From an uncultured Roseburia sp. (GTDB taxonomy: Bacteria; Bacillota; Clostridia; Lachnospirales; Lachnospiraceae): 45,497 nucleotides of DNA. The translations under genes and the position numbers were made by a program. Each line of letters starts with the position of its first letter. The first letter of the stretch is position 1. The notes beneath the pieces are model-generated. The model worked only from the letters and a program-made list of their open reading frames with translations, was not told the origin of the DNA and made no database searches. Below are positions 34,013 through 41,855 of this stretch, in pieces. The stretch covers positions 1-45,497 of the forward strand of contig UQAQ01000024.1 of NCBI GenBank assembly GCA_900539115.1. The letters run 5' to 3'.

Positions 34013-34389
34013 GGCATCATCTCTCCTATCGTTTCCAAAAGGGTCTGAAGTACCGGAAGGCTTACCACTACCATGCTCATTTTCCCAAAGAAATCAACCT
34101 GGCAGGCAATCGCATGCTGCCCGGCATCCTTGCAGAGTGTCGCCGTAAATTCGGAAACGTACGCGATGCCGATCATTTTCAGGACAACCACAATATATTC
34201 TTCTTTGATCCCGGTATATTCCGTCATCGTGCGGAACATGTCCACCATGTATTCAAATTTCCGTATCGCATAAAAAAATACGATAACCCCTGTGACAAGG
34301 GCAATCCAGATGCCGATCTCACGGCGCATATTTCCCACAAAGACCGCCAGCATCATACCGGCGATGGCAAACAAAGCAATCTGAATCAT
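34009..34389 (-). CDS. spoIIIAD: stage III sporulation protein AD
   Basis: The 126-residue polytopic protein has hydrophobic helices near 1-20, 28-45, 65-85 and 100-120, with YIVVVLKMIGIAYVSEFTA and CKDAGQHAIACQVDFFGKM typical of SpoIIIAD. It overlaps spoIIIAC by 4 bases. Confidence 0.94.
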   Translation of the reverse strand: MIQIALFAIAGMMLAVFVGNMRREIGIWIALVTGVIVFFYAIRKFEYMVDMFRTMTEYTGIKEEYIVVVLKMIGIAYVSEFTATLCKDAGQHAIACQVDFFGKMSMVVVSLPVLQTLLETIGEMMP

Positions 34390-34580
34390 AAGTCAAACAA
34401 CCTCTCTATCGTTTCAAACAGATCGACAATGTAGGGAATCACCCAGTATAGTACGATCAGGAGGCCGGCAAGGCTTGTCAAAAATGCCTGCTCTTCTCTC
34501 CCCGACTGTCTTAGGATCTGGTTGCATATCGTAACCAGAATTCCCACAAGCGCGATCTTAAATATAATTCCTATCTCCAC
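34386..34580 (-). CDS. spoIIIAC: stage III sporulation protein AC (GTG start)
   Basis: The true start is GTG at 34580, with AAGGAAGG 7 bases ahead, giving 64 residues (VEIGIIFKIALVGILVT), two membrane helices and the conserved NQILRQSGREEQAFLTSLAG. A longer frame from 34643 would reach into spoIIIAB and has no site. Confidence 0.92.
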   Translation of the reverse strand: MEIGIIFKIALVGILVTICNQILRQSGREEQAFLTSLAGLLIVLYWVIPYIVDLFETIERLFDL

Positions 34581-34593
34581 TGTAAAACCTTCC

Positions 34594-35115
34594 TTATACA
34601 AGCAATATTGTAAGCATCGCTCCCACCATAATACCGCACACATAGTAAAGTTTCAGCCGGTTCTGCTTTTCTTTATTCCGCTTTTGTATCATGTCCTCCA
34701 GCTGTTTTAACGCAAACGTAATTCCATCTTCTTTTGACTGTCTGTCATTGTCGGCAAGCTGCCTTCCCGTCTCAAAAAGCAGGCTTCTCGCTTCCGGTTC
34801 CAGAGCCGACGCCGGTATTTTTTTCTTTATCTGGCTGTCCCAGAGACTGGCAAAATCTCCCTGCTCTTTTTTCTCCATTTCCTTTGCCAGTGAAAGAAAA
34901 AAGCGGCTCAGCACTCCCTGCGTTCTGTTTCCAATTGTTTCCATCAAATCCGGCATCGCCGAATGCAGATACCGAAGTTCTCCCTGCATCTGCATCAGCG
35001 CTTTTTTCAGCTCAATAAGATTGCGCAGCCGTTCCATATACTGCCCCGCGTAATACACCCCCAGCGCTGCCGTCCCCACAACCAATATCAAGCTTCCGAC
35101 GATCTTATATATCAT
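34594..35115 (-). CDS. spoIIIAB: stage III sporulation protein AB
   Basis: The start MIYKIVGSL at 35115 is chosen over 35262 because GGGGGAG lies upstream and the longer frame overlaps spoIIIAA deeply. The 173-residue protein has a membrane helix at each end and a helical middle with LKKALMQMQGELRYLHSAMP and DLMETIGNRTQG, as in the GspF-related SpoIIIAB. Its start overlaps the spoIIIAA stop by 11 bases. Confidence 0.93.
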   Translation of the reverse strand: MIYKIVGSLILVVGTAALGVYYAGQYMERLRNLIELKKALMQMQGELRYLHSAMPDLMETIGNRTQGVLSRFFLSLAKEMEKKEQGDFASLWDSQIKKKIPASALEPEARSLLFETGRQLADNDRQSKEDGITFALKQLEDMIQKRNKEKQNRLKLYYVCGIMVGAMLTILLV

Positions 35116-36010
35116 AACATTCCACTCCCCCTGCTTCCCGCACGCTGGCAATCTGCCCCGGCGTTTCTCCCTGCTGCAATAAAATGTAGCATTCAAAATA
35201 CCGTTTTTCAAACAGTTCCTGCATGTCCGGGCGGCGTTTCCATTCTTCCCATTTTTCTCCATGCGCCGTCGCGATCACACTGCACCCGCATTTCAGCACT
35301 TCCTGCAGTGCCAATATATCCTGCTTTCCGCCAATTTCATCGACGACAAGTACCTCCGGCGATAAGCTCCGCACTGCCATCATCATCCCCACCGCCTTCG
35401 GGCATCGATCAAGTACATCCGTCCGCGGTCCCACATCTTTCTGCGGCTCTCCCCGATAGCATCCGGCGATCTCGCTTCTTTCATCCACAACCACGACGTT
35501 TTTCTTTGCATATTCTCCCGATATTTTTCTCGCAAGATCTCGCAGTATCGTAGTTTTCCCGCACCTTGGCGGTGCTATTATCAGCGTATTTTTAATTCTG
35601 TTTTCCTGCCACAAATACGGTAATATTTTGTCAGCGCACCCAATCTTTTCATGCGAAATACGAATATTGGCAAAGGATATATTTTGTATGTATTTTACTT
35701 TTCCTTCTTCGACGACAACTTGTCCGGCTACCCCTACGCGGTGTCCTCCCGGAATCGTCAGATACCCTTTAGCAATTTCATCCTCAAAAGCATACAGGGA
35801 ATACCCACTCATATAGTCCATCATTTCTTTCATATCCATGCGTGTTACCCGCGTGGCATCGATCCGGTGCTTTTTTCCGTCATACCATTCTACTGCCTGT
35901 CCGATGCGAAACCGCACTTCCTGCAGCGCCTGCCATCTGCCCCGCAGACTCTGTTCCAAAAGCGGTCGGTATTTCCGTGGTATGACCTCAATGATATCTT
36001 GTCCTGCCAT
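35105..36010 (-). CDS. spoIIIAA: stage III sporulation protein AA, secretion-type ATPase
   Basis: The 301-residue ATPase has Walker A IIAPPRCGKTTILRDLA near residue 144, DERSEIAGC near 177, and Walker B VLVVDEIGG near 219. It resembles type II/IV secretion ATPases and powers or builds the spoIIIA channel in the mother cell. It heads the eight-gene operon, with an AAGGAGG site and a sigma-E-like promoter (36041-36068). Confidence 0.95.
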   Translation of the reverse strand: MAGQDIIEVIPRKYRPLLEQSLRGRWQALQEVRFRIGQAVEWYDGKKHRIDATRVTRMDMKEMMDYMSGYSLYAFEDEIAKGYLTIPGGHRVGVAGQVVVEEGKVKYIQNISFANIRISHEKIGCADKILPYLWQENRIKNTLIIAPPRCGKTTILRDLARKISGEYAKKNVVVVDERSEIAGCYRGEPQKDVGPRTDVLDRCPKAVGMMMAVRSLSPEVLVVDEIGGKQDILALQEVLKCGCSVIATAHGEKWEEWKRRPDMQELFEKRYFECYILLQQGETPGQIASVREAGGVECYDI

Positions 36011-36040
36011 AATCGTTCCTCCTTCGAAATGTTTTACTTG

Positions 36041-36068
36041 AATATATGCGATTATTTTGGGATTATGC
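36041..36068 (-). promoter_or_regulatory. sigma-E-like promoter of the spoIIIA operon
   Basis: On the minus strand GCATAAT (36062-36068), 13 bases, CATATATT (36041-36048), close to the mother-cell sigma-E pattern. It lies 31 bases before spoIIIAA. The expected regulator agrees with the known sigma-E control of spoIIIA in Bacillus. Confidence 0.62.
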
Positions 36069-36097
36069 TTGAAAGAATAAAAAAAATATGGTACTGT
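36069..36097 (+). promoter_or_regulatory. sigma-A promoter of the aroE-family gene
   Basis: TTGAAA (36069-36074), 17 bases, TACTGT (36092-36097), on the plus strand. Its -35 box directly abuts the -35 box of the divergent spoIIIA promoter, so both holoenzymes could not bind at the same time. Confidence 0.6.
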
Positions 36098-36155
36098 TTT
36101 ATAGAGAGAAATGACAACTATTCAATACTATAGAAAGACGAGGATAAGATATATT

Positions 36156-36917
36156 ATGGATTACGGATTGATAGGAGAAAAACTTGGACACAGTTTGTCA
36201 AAACCCATTCACGAAAGTCTTGCTGACTACACTTACGATATTCACCCTTTGACGCGCGAGGAGTTTAAGGTATTTATGGAAGAAAAACCTTTCCGCGCAA
36301 TCAATGTCACGATTCCTTATAAAAAGGATGTCATCCCTTATCTGGATTCAATGGACGACAATGCCAAAGCCATCGGTGCTGTCAACACAATCGTAAACAA
36401 CGACGGAAAACTCCGCGGTTACAACACTGATTTTTCCGGTTTTGAGTACATGGTACTCCGCCACGGCATCACATTAACGGATAAAAAAGTAATTGTCCTT
36501 GGAAATGGCGGCGCTGCTCAGGCTATCAAAGCCGTTGTCCGCAAGCACAACGCCAAAACGATGATCGTCGTAGACGTAATCGATGACGGCGAGGCAATTT
36601 CCTATGATGAATGTTTTGCGCATCACACAGACGCAGAAGTCATCATCAACACAAGCCCTGTCGGCATGTTCCCGAAAGTGGATGCTTCCCCGGTTGACCT
36701 CACGAAATTTCCAAAATGTGAGGCCGTCCTGGACGTTGTCTACAATCCGCTCACAACAAAATTTGTCGCTCAGGCAAAGGAACTTGGCATGATCGGCGTG
36801 AACGGCCTGGAAATGCTTGTCGCTCAGGCAAAATATGCTGTTGAAATTTTCTTGGGAACTGAGATTGACAATGCTCGGATCCAGGAGATTTATGAGGATG
36901 TAAAAGAGTTGATTTAG
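36156..36917 (+). CDS. aroE: shikimate dehydrogenase family protein
   Basis: The start MDYGLIGEKLGHSLS at 36156 is chosen; a longer frame from 36111 has no support. The 253-residue protein has the AroE substrate site (HSLSKPIH, INVTIPYK with catalytic Lys, AVNTIV, GYNTDFSGF) and the NADP-binding fold (VIVLGNGGAAQAIKAV). It reduces 3-dehydroshikimate in aromatic amino acid synthesis. The sequence SLSKPIH has a Lys between Ser and Pro where classical AroE has SLSP, so the gene belongs to a side branch; quinate as substrate is possible. Confidence 0.88.
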   Translation: MDYGLIGEKLGHSLSKPIHESLADYTYDIHPLTREEFKVFMEEKPFRAINVTIPYKKDVIPYLDSMDDNAKAIGAVNTIVNNDGKLRGYNTDFSGFEYMVLRHGITLTDKKVIVLGNGGAAQAIKAVVRKHNAKTMIVVDVIDDGEAISYDECFAHHTDAEVIINTSPVGMFPKVDASPVDLTKFPKCEAVLDVVYNPLTTKFVAQAKELGMIGVNGLEMLVAQAKYAVEIFLGTEIDNARIQEIYEDVKELI

Positions 36918-36998
36918 GGGTATTTTAGAAAAATCGAAGATTTAAAGCAAAAATGATATACCAACTTATTCGACTTTTCATTTATTTTATACTAGACT

Positions 36999-37057
36999 AA
37001 AAATCACTTGCTTTTTGACAGTATAGCATGATACACTACCAAATGCAAGTGATTTTT
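36999..37057. terminator. bidirectional terminator between aroE and pyrE
   Basis: AAAAATCACTTGC (36999-37011) pairs with GCAAGTGATTTTT (37045-37057) across a 33-base loop that itself holds GTAT/ATAC. A T-run follows on the plus strand and another on the minus strand. Otherwise nothing is seen in the 203 bases between the two convergent genes. Confidence 0.78.
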
Positions 37058-37120
37058 TTGCTTTCTAAAGTTCTTTTCTCCCAACTGTCCCATTTCTCGC
37101 ATCTATTTGCTTTATGCCTC

Positions 37121-37798
37121 TTATTTCACGGCTCCGTACTGAGCATAATACGCATCAATTTTTTCCTTCATGGCATCGTCGATCACAACTTTACCCTGGC
37201 ACGGCTTATTATACAGATGTTCAATGACTTCGTCCATGGTTACAATGGCATTTGCCTGCATTCCGTAAAGTTCTTTGATCTCATCCAATGCACATTTGTC
37301 ACCCTTGCCTTTTTCCATTCGGTTCAAAGAAACCATAAGCCCAATGATTTCGACATCGCCCTGTGCTTTCACGATAGGAAATGTCTCTTCGATGGATTTT
37401 CCGGATGTGGTAACATCTTCGATAATGACTACTTTGTCGCCATCTTTGATCTTGCTGCCAAGTAAGATTCCGGTATCGCCGTGGTCTTTTACCTCTTTAC
37501 GGTTGGAGCAGTAGCGGATCTCTTTTCCGTACAATTCTGAAAATGCGATCGTCGTTGCTACGCTGAGTGGAATTCCCTTGTAGGCCGGTCCAAACAATAC
37601 ATCGAAGTCATCTCCGTAATTGTCATGGATTGCTTTGGCATAATATTCACCAAGGCGCTTTAACTGGGATCCCGTGACATATGCTCCGGCATTCATAAAG
37701 AACGGGGATTTTCTTCCGCTTTTCAATGTGAAATCGCCAAATTTCAATACATCACTTTCCACCATAAATTCGATAAATTCCTGTTTATACTGTTCCAT
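37121..37798 (-). CDS. pyrE: orotate phosphoribosyltransferase
   Basis: The 225-residue enzyme adds phosphoribosyl to orotate in UMP synthesis. Motifs: FLKSGRKSPFF-like KFGDFTLKSGRKSPFFM near 19, YCSNRKEVKDHGD near 106 and the PRPP site VVIIEDVTTSGKSIEE near 133. A GGAGG site is 8 bases ahead. It is the last gene of the pyr run, separated from pyrD by the deletion scar. Confidence 0.96.
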   Translation of the reverse strand: MEQYKQEFIEFMVESDVLKFGDFTLKSGRKSPFFMNAGAYVTGSQLKRLGEYYAKAIHDNYGDDFDVLFGPAYKGIPLSVATTIAFSELYGKEIRYCSNRKEVKDHGDTGILLGSKIKDGDKVVIIEDVTTSGKSIEETFPIVKAQGDVEIIGLMVSLNRMEKGKGDKCALDEIKELYGMQANAIVTMDEVIEHLYNKPCQGKVVIDDAMKEKIDAYYAQYGAVK

Positions 37799-37892
37799 CT
37801 TCTTTTGAACCTCCTGCTTGCAAGGCTTTTTGCCTTTTATTATACCCTAATACTATCACACAATGCTGTAAAAAACAATTTCTTTCTAGAAA

Positions 37893-38134
37893 TTATTTCT
37901 TTTTAAAATGTGCAAACACAGCCTGCAGTACAATGAAGAAGCATAGCAATGCGGAAAGAACGATTCGTACCCACCAGCTGGATAATGTACCCTGGGTTGT
38001 GATCAAACTGGAAATAGTTCCTTTGATCAATACACCAAAGATGGTTCCGAATGGCGTTCCAACGCCACCACTTAAAAGAGTTCCTCCAATAACAGAAGCA
38101 GAAATAGCATCCATTTCAAGACCTTTCGCCTGCT
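37893..38134 (-). pseudogene. 3' remnant of a sugar ABC-transporter permease gene
   Basis: The reading frame gives KGLEMDAISASVIGGTLLSG, then GVGTPFGTIFGVLIKG and a hydrophobic tail ending FKKK. This is the conserved C-terminal section of ribose/galactose-type permeases (RbsC/MglC/YjfF, BPD_transp_2), which are over 300 residues. The N-terminal three quarters are missing. The fragment is fused upstream to the start of another gene (38135-38197). No ABC ATPase or binding protein remains. The formally open frame beginning at 38231 is a chance product. Confidence 0.8.
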
Positions 38135-38197
38135 CTACAAATCCGGAACAACTTCTCGTATGATAACTTCGTCTTCCACTAAAAAAACTTTTATCAT
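38135..38197 (-). pseudogene. 5' remnant of a YesN-type response-regulator gene
   Basis: From the ATG at 38197, behind a strong GAGGAGAAGG site, codons read MIKVFLVEDEVIIRE, the standard N-terminus of AraC/YesN-type response regulators with phosphorylation-pocket acids (Glu, Asp). After five more codons a TAG follows, and the DNA continues in another frame as the permease remnant. Thus the start of one gene and the end of another have been joined by deletion. Confidence 0.8.
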
Positions 38198-38227
38198 AGC
38201 CTTCTCCTCTTTTCTCCAATGAATAAA

Positions 38228-39133
38228 TCACCGATTCACAATTCCGATAATATCCTGTATTCCGGAAAGGTTTTCTTTCTTTACATAATCTTCCAATCCG
38301 TCAATGATCTCTGACGTCGCATACGGATTGAAGAAATTCGCGGTTCCGACCGCAACCATCGTAGCACCTGCCATCAAAAACTCGAGAGCATCTTCCGTAT
38401 TTTGGATTCCGCCCATTCCGAGGATTGGGATATTGACCGCATTTGACACTTCATATACCATACGCACCGCAACCGGTTTCACGCATGGGCCGGACATCCC
38501 TCCCGTTTTGTTGGCAAGGGCAAATGTCTTTCTTGCGACATCGATCTTCATGCCGGTGAGCGTATTGATCAAGGAAACGCCATCGGCTCCGCCGGCTTCC
38601 ACCGCCTTCGCCATCTCCGCGATACTCGTTACATTCGGGCTGAGTTTCATGATAACCGGCTGCTTTGCAATTGCTTTTACCTTTTTCGTGATATCCTCAG
38701 CACATTTCGGATCCTGGCCAAAGGTAATACCGCCTGCCTTTACATTTGGACAGGAAATATTGATCTCCAGCATGTCGACATCCTCTGAGGCAAGCCGTTC
38801 CACAACTGCCAGATATTCTTCTTCCGAATGGCCGCACACATTCACAATAACCCTTGCATTCTTCTCGTGTAGAAAAGCGAGATCTCGTTGGATAAATGTT
38901 TCAATTCCCGGATTTTGCAATCCAATCGCATTGAGCATTCCGCTTTTTGTCTCAGCGATACGAGGTGTCGGATTTCCTGCCCACGGCACATTGGCAACCC
39001 CTTTTGTCGTCACCGCGCCCAGTTTTTCGAGATCCACAAATTCGCTATATTCCATACCGGAGCCAAACGTCCCTGAAGCTGTCGTCACAGGATTTTTGAA
39101 TGTGATTCCGGCAAAATTTACTTCCAGACTCAT
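38228..39133 (-). CDS. pyrD: dihydroorotate dehydrogenase B, catalytic subunit
   Basis: The 301-residue FMN enzyme oxidises dihydroorotate to orotate. Motifs: PVTTASGTFGSGMEYSEF near 14, NISCPNVKAGG near 128 with the active-site Cys of type 1B enzymes, and GMGGIQNTEDALEFLMAGA near 240. It works with PyrK, whose gene ends 33 bases upstream, passing electrons to NAD. Confidence 0.97.
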   Translation of the reverse strand: MSLEVNFAGITFKNPVTTASGTFGSGMEYSEFVDLEKLGAVTTKGVANVPWAGNPTPRIAETKSGMLNAIGLQNPGIETFIQRDLAFLHEKNARVIVNVCGHSEEEYLAVVERLASEDVDMLEINISCPNVKAGGITFGQDPKCAEDITKKVKAIAKQPVIMKLSPNVTSIAEMAKAVEAGGADGVSLINTLTGMKIDVARKTFALANKTGGMSGPCVKPVAVRMVYEVSNAVNIPILGMGGIQNTEDALEFLMAGATMVAVGTANFFNPYATSEIIDGLEDYVKKENLSGIQDIIGIVNR

Positions 39134-39166
39134 TTTTCGTCCTCCATTTCTGCTATGCGCGTAATT

Positions 39167-39934
39167 CTATAATTCTACTTCCGTAGAAAGGAAAACCGGT
39201 CCATCCTTACATACACGCTTATTGTGCACATTAGAATGGGAATCTACCTCTGTTGACTGGCATACACAGCCAAGACAGGCACCGATTCCACAAGCCATTC
39301 GCTCTTCCATGGATACATACGTTTCGATTTCGTTTTCCAGACCGTATGCCTTTACTCCGCGGAGCATTGGCATCGGACCACAGGCACAAATAACATCTGC
39401 CGTAAGATTTTTTTCTTTCATGGCATCGATAACCGTTCCGTGAGTTCCCACGCTTCCGTCGTCTGTCGCGATAACGACATCCGCCACTTTATCAAACTCT
39501 TCTTTCAAAAACAACGTGGCATCGCGGTATCCAAGCACGACCGTCGGACGCTCTTTGCATGCTTGGGCAAGTGCGAGCATTGGTGGGATACCGATTCCTC
39601 CGCCGATCAGGATTGCTTTCTTTTCCGGAATCGGGAATCCATTTCCCAAAGGGCCAAGCACCTCAATCTTATCACCGGAAGAAAGTTTCGAAAATTCTTC
39701 CGTTCCTTCGCCAACCACGCGGTATACAAAACGCATCGTCTTTTCCCCGCGGTTGATTTCACATATACTGATGGGACGTGGAAGCAGTCGCGCTTCACTC
39801 TTTGTATAGATTGATACAAATTGTCCCGGCACAGCAGATTCTGCAATCTCAGGGGCATCTATCCACAGACTAAACACCCCGGGAGCCAGCATAACTGACT
39901 CCCGGACATTGCAGAGACATTTCACTTTACTCAT
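39167..39934 (-). CDS. pyrK: dihydroorotate dehydrogenase electron-transfer subunit
   Basis: The 255-residue protein has an FAD domain (RLLPRPISICEI), an NAD domain (AILIGGGIGIPPMLALAQ) and a C-terminal [2Fe-2S] cluster site (CGIGACLGCVC ... C). It transfers electrons from PyrD to NAD. In the operon after a lipoprotein gene and before pyrD. Confidence 0.95.
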   Translation of the reverse strand: MSKVKCLCNVRESVMLAPGVFSLWIDAPEIAESAVPGQFVSIYTKSEARLLPRPISICEINRGEKTMRFVYRVVGEGTEEFSKLSSGDKIEVLGPLGNGFPIPEKKAILIGGGIGIPPMLALAQACKERPTVVLGYRDATLFLKEEFDKVADVVIATDDGSVGTHGTVIDAMKEKNLTADVICACGPMPMLRGVKAYGLENEIETYVSMEERMACGIGACLGCVCQSTEVDSHSNVHNKRVCKDGPVFLSTEVEL

Positions 39935-39961
39935 AAGTCAAACCTCTCTTCTTATATTTTC

Positions 39962-40900
39962 TTATTCTTCGTCATCCAGCAAATCTGAAGTCAATTCCTG
40001 TGCCTTCAAAGCCTCTTCCGGAATTTCAAAATCAGCTGCAGTATCTACATTTTTATAAACACATGTCATGTTCATATCTTTTACTGTGATCTTTGCATCT
40101 GCCAATGCGCTGGAAAGATCTACGGAATCATCACTGTCGGAAGAAGCCGCCGACTCTTTGATTTTGGACATAAGGCCTTCTAAAACCTTATTCATCATAT
40201 CTGTGATTGAATAGGTGATCTTGTAAATATTTTCCTCTTCGCTGTCAAACCAGATTGTCATCTTGATATCGCCCATGTTCGAAATGATCGTATCAAGCAA
40301 TTCTTTGATTTCTTTTTCGTCCATTACAGAACTGATGCTTCCCGTCAATGAGGACATCAGCTCTTCCATCATATCCTGATTATCTTTGGCACTTACCGTG
40401 TACTCATATACATTGTAGGTTTTATCATTTTCTGTCTGATCGTCTTTTTTCGTATATTTTGTATTGTCCTCGGACAACTGCTTGGACATATCCCCGGAAG
40501 ACTGCATAAGGCTTGCCGCATTTTCCATTTTAACCTTACTCCAGTCACCATCTGCGGTTTTCGTATACATCACAAGATCATCGCCATCTTTCTGCATGTA
40601 AGAATCTGTCGTAGTGGACACTCCGGCAGAAGTAACCGTCGCTGATGTCTTTACTTTCATTGGGTCCAAAAAGTAGGTGGCATTCATTTTCATATCCATG
40701 TCAACATCCTGTGTCGTACCTGCCACAGAAATTGTCATTTTTCCACCCATCGTGGATTCCATCTGAAAATTCTTTGCATTGTTGATCTTGGAAACAGAAT
40801 TTTTGATTACTTCTTTTTCGCTCTTTGCACATCCTGCAAGACTGCAGACTGCCAATGTCAGGCACATTACAAGTGCCAAAAGTTTACTCATTTTTTTCAT
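39962..40900 (-). CDS. lipoprotein within the pyr operon, unknown function
   Basis: The 312-residue protein has a lipoprotein signal (SLAGC, Cys24) and a beta-rich, Met/Asp/Lys-rich body: KNFQMESTMGGKMTISV, VDMDMKMNATYFLDPMKVKT, YMQKDGDDLVMYTKTADGDW. This is the layout of DUF6612- or LppX/LprG-like lipoproteins that may hold a hydrophobic ligand between the membrane and the wall. AAGGAG precedes its start. It is inserted between pyrF (17-bp gap) and pyrK (27-bp gap), so it is probably transcribed with them. Why a surface lipoprotein is with pyrimidine genes is not known. Confidence 0.78.
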   Translation of the reverse strand: MKKMSKLLALVMCLTLAVCSLAGCAKSEKEVIKNSVSKINNAKNFQMESTMGGKMTISVAGTTQDVDMDMKMNATYFLDPMKVKTSATVTSAGVSTTTDSYMQKDGDDLVMYTKTADGDWSKVKMENAASLMQSSGDMSKQLSEDNTKYTKKDDQTENDKTYNVYEYTVSAKDNQDMMEELMSSLTGSISSVMDEKEIKELLDTIISNMGDIKMTIWFDSEEENIYKITYSITDMMNKVLEGLMSKIKESAASSDSDDSVDLSSALADAKITVKDMNMTCVYKNVDTAADFEIPEEALKAQELTSDLLDDEE

Positions 40901-40917
40901 AGTCGTTCTCCTTCTTG

Positions 40918-41835
40918 TTAAAAAATGGTTGCTAAGTCCTTTTTCATTGCAATGGCTGCTGCTCTCGATGCATCTGCATAACCTTCTTCCCCGAAAGATG
41001 CATACGCCGGCTGCTTATAAGCCGCAATGATTCCACGAGAGGAATTGACGATCGCGCCAAGTCCGTCTTCGTTAAAATATGGTGCCAGGTCTTTGGCGGT
41101 TCCGCCCTGTGCCCCGTAACCAGGTACAAGAATAAAGGATTTTGGCATTACTTTACGAAGCACTTTTCCCATCTCCGGATACGTTGCTCCTACGACAGCA
41201 CCGATATAACTGTAACTGTCACCCATGCAGTCAGCGCCCCATTTTGCTACATGTTCGCCGACCATTTCATACAATGGCTTACCATCAATTTTCTGATCCT
41301 GAAACTCTCCGCTTGAAGGATTGGAAGTTTTTACCAGTATGAACAATCCTTTTTTCTCTTCTTTACAAACATCCACAAATGGTTTGATTCCATCGGTTCC
41401 AAGATATGGATTTACGGTAATAAAATCCTCATCAAATGGTGCGATCTTTGTATTTCCGATCTGCACTTTTCCGATATGACCGGTCGCATAAGCTGCTGAA
41501 GTAGAGCCGATATCACCGCGCTTTACATCTCCGATCACGATCAATCCTTTTTGCTTACAATAATCTACCGTTTTCTTAAAAGCCGCAAGTCCCGGGATTC
41601 CAAACTGCTCATACATGGCAATCTGCGGTTTTACTGCCGGAACGATATCGCAGATGGCATCGACAATTCCTTTATTGTACTGCCAAACTGCTTCTGCTGC
41701 CGCTTCCAATGTCTCGCCCATTTCATCGACCGCTTTTTTCTGAATGTGCTGCGGAATATAATTCCACATTGGATCCAGTCCAACTACGATCGGAGCTTCC
41801 ATTTCCTTGATTTTCTTAACCAGTTGGTTAATCAT
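40918..41835 (-). CDS. pyrF: orotidine 5'-phosphate decarboxylase, type 2
   Basis: The 305-residue enzyme makes UMP from OMP. The longer type-2 form is shown by VVGLDPMWNYIPQHI near the N-terminus, VIGDVKRGDIGSTSAAYA near 97 with catalytic Asp-Lys-Asp, and AVVGATYPEMGKV near 208. AAGGAGG-type site ahead. Follows pyrC by 20 bases. Confidence 0.96.
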   Translation of the reverse strand: MINQLVKKIKEMEAPIVVGLDPMWNYIPQHIQKKAVDEMGETLEAAAEAVWQYNKGIVDAICDIVPAVKPQIAMYEQFGIPGLAAFKKTVDYCKQKGLIVIGDVKRGDIGSTSAAYATGHIGKVQIGNTKIAPFDEDFITVNPYLGTDGIKPFVDVCKEEKKGLFILVKTSNPSSGEFQDQKIDGKPLYEMVGEHVAKWGADCMGDSYSYIGAVVGATYPEMGKVLRKVMPKSFILVPGYGAQGGTAKDLAPYFNEDGLGAIVNSSRGIIAAYKQPAYASFGEEGYADASRAAAIAMKKDLATIF

Positions 41836-41855
41836 GTTTTTTCTCCTCCTTCGTT

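Noticed and set aside
37893..38231. Intact 112-residue membrane protein
   Set aside because: Its N-terminal part is the wrong frame of a response-regulator start and only the C-terminal part is permease-like, so it is a fusion scar.
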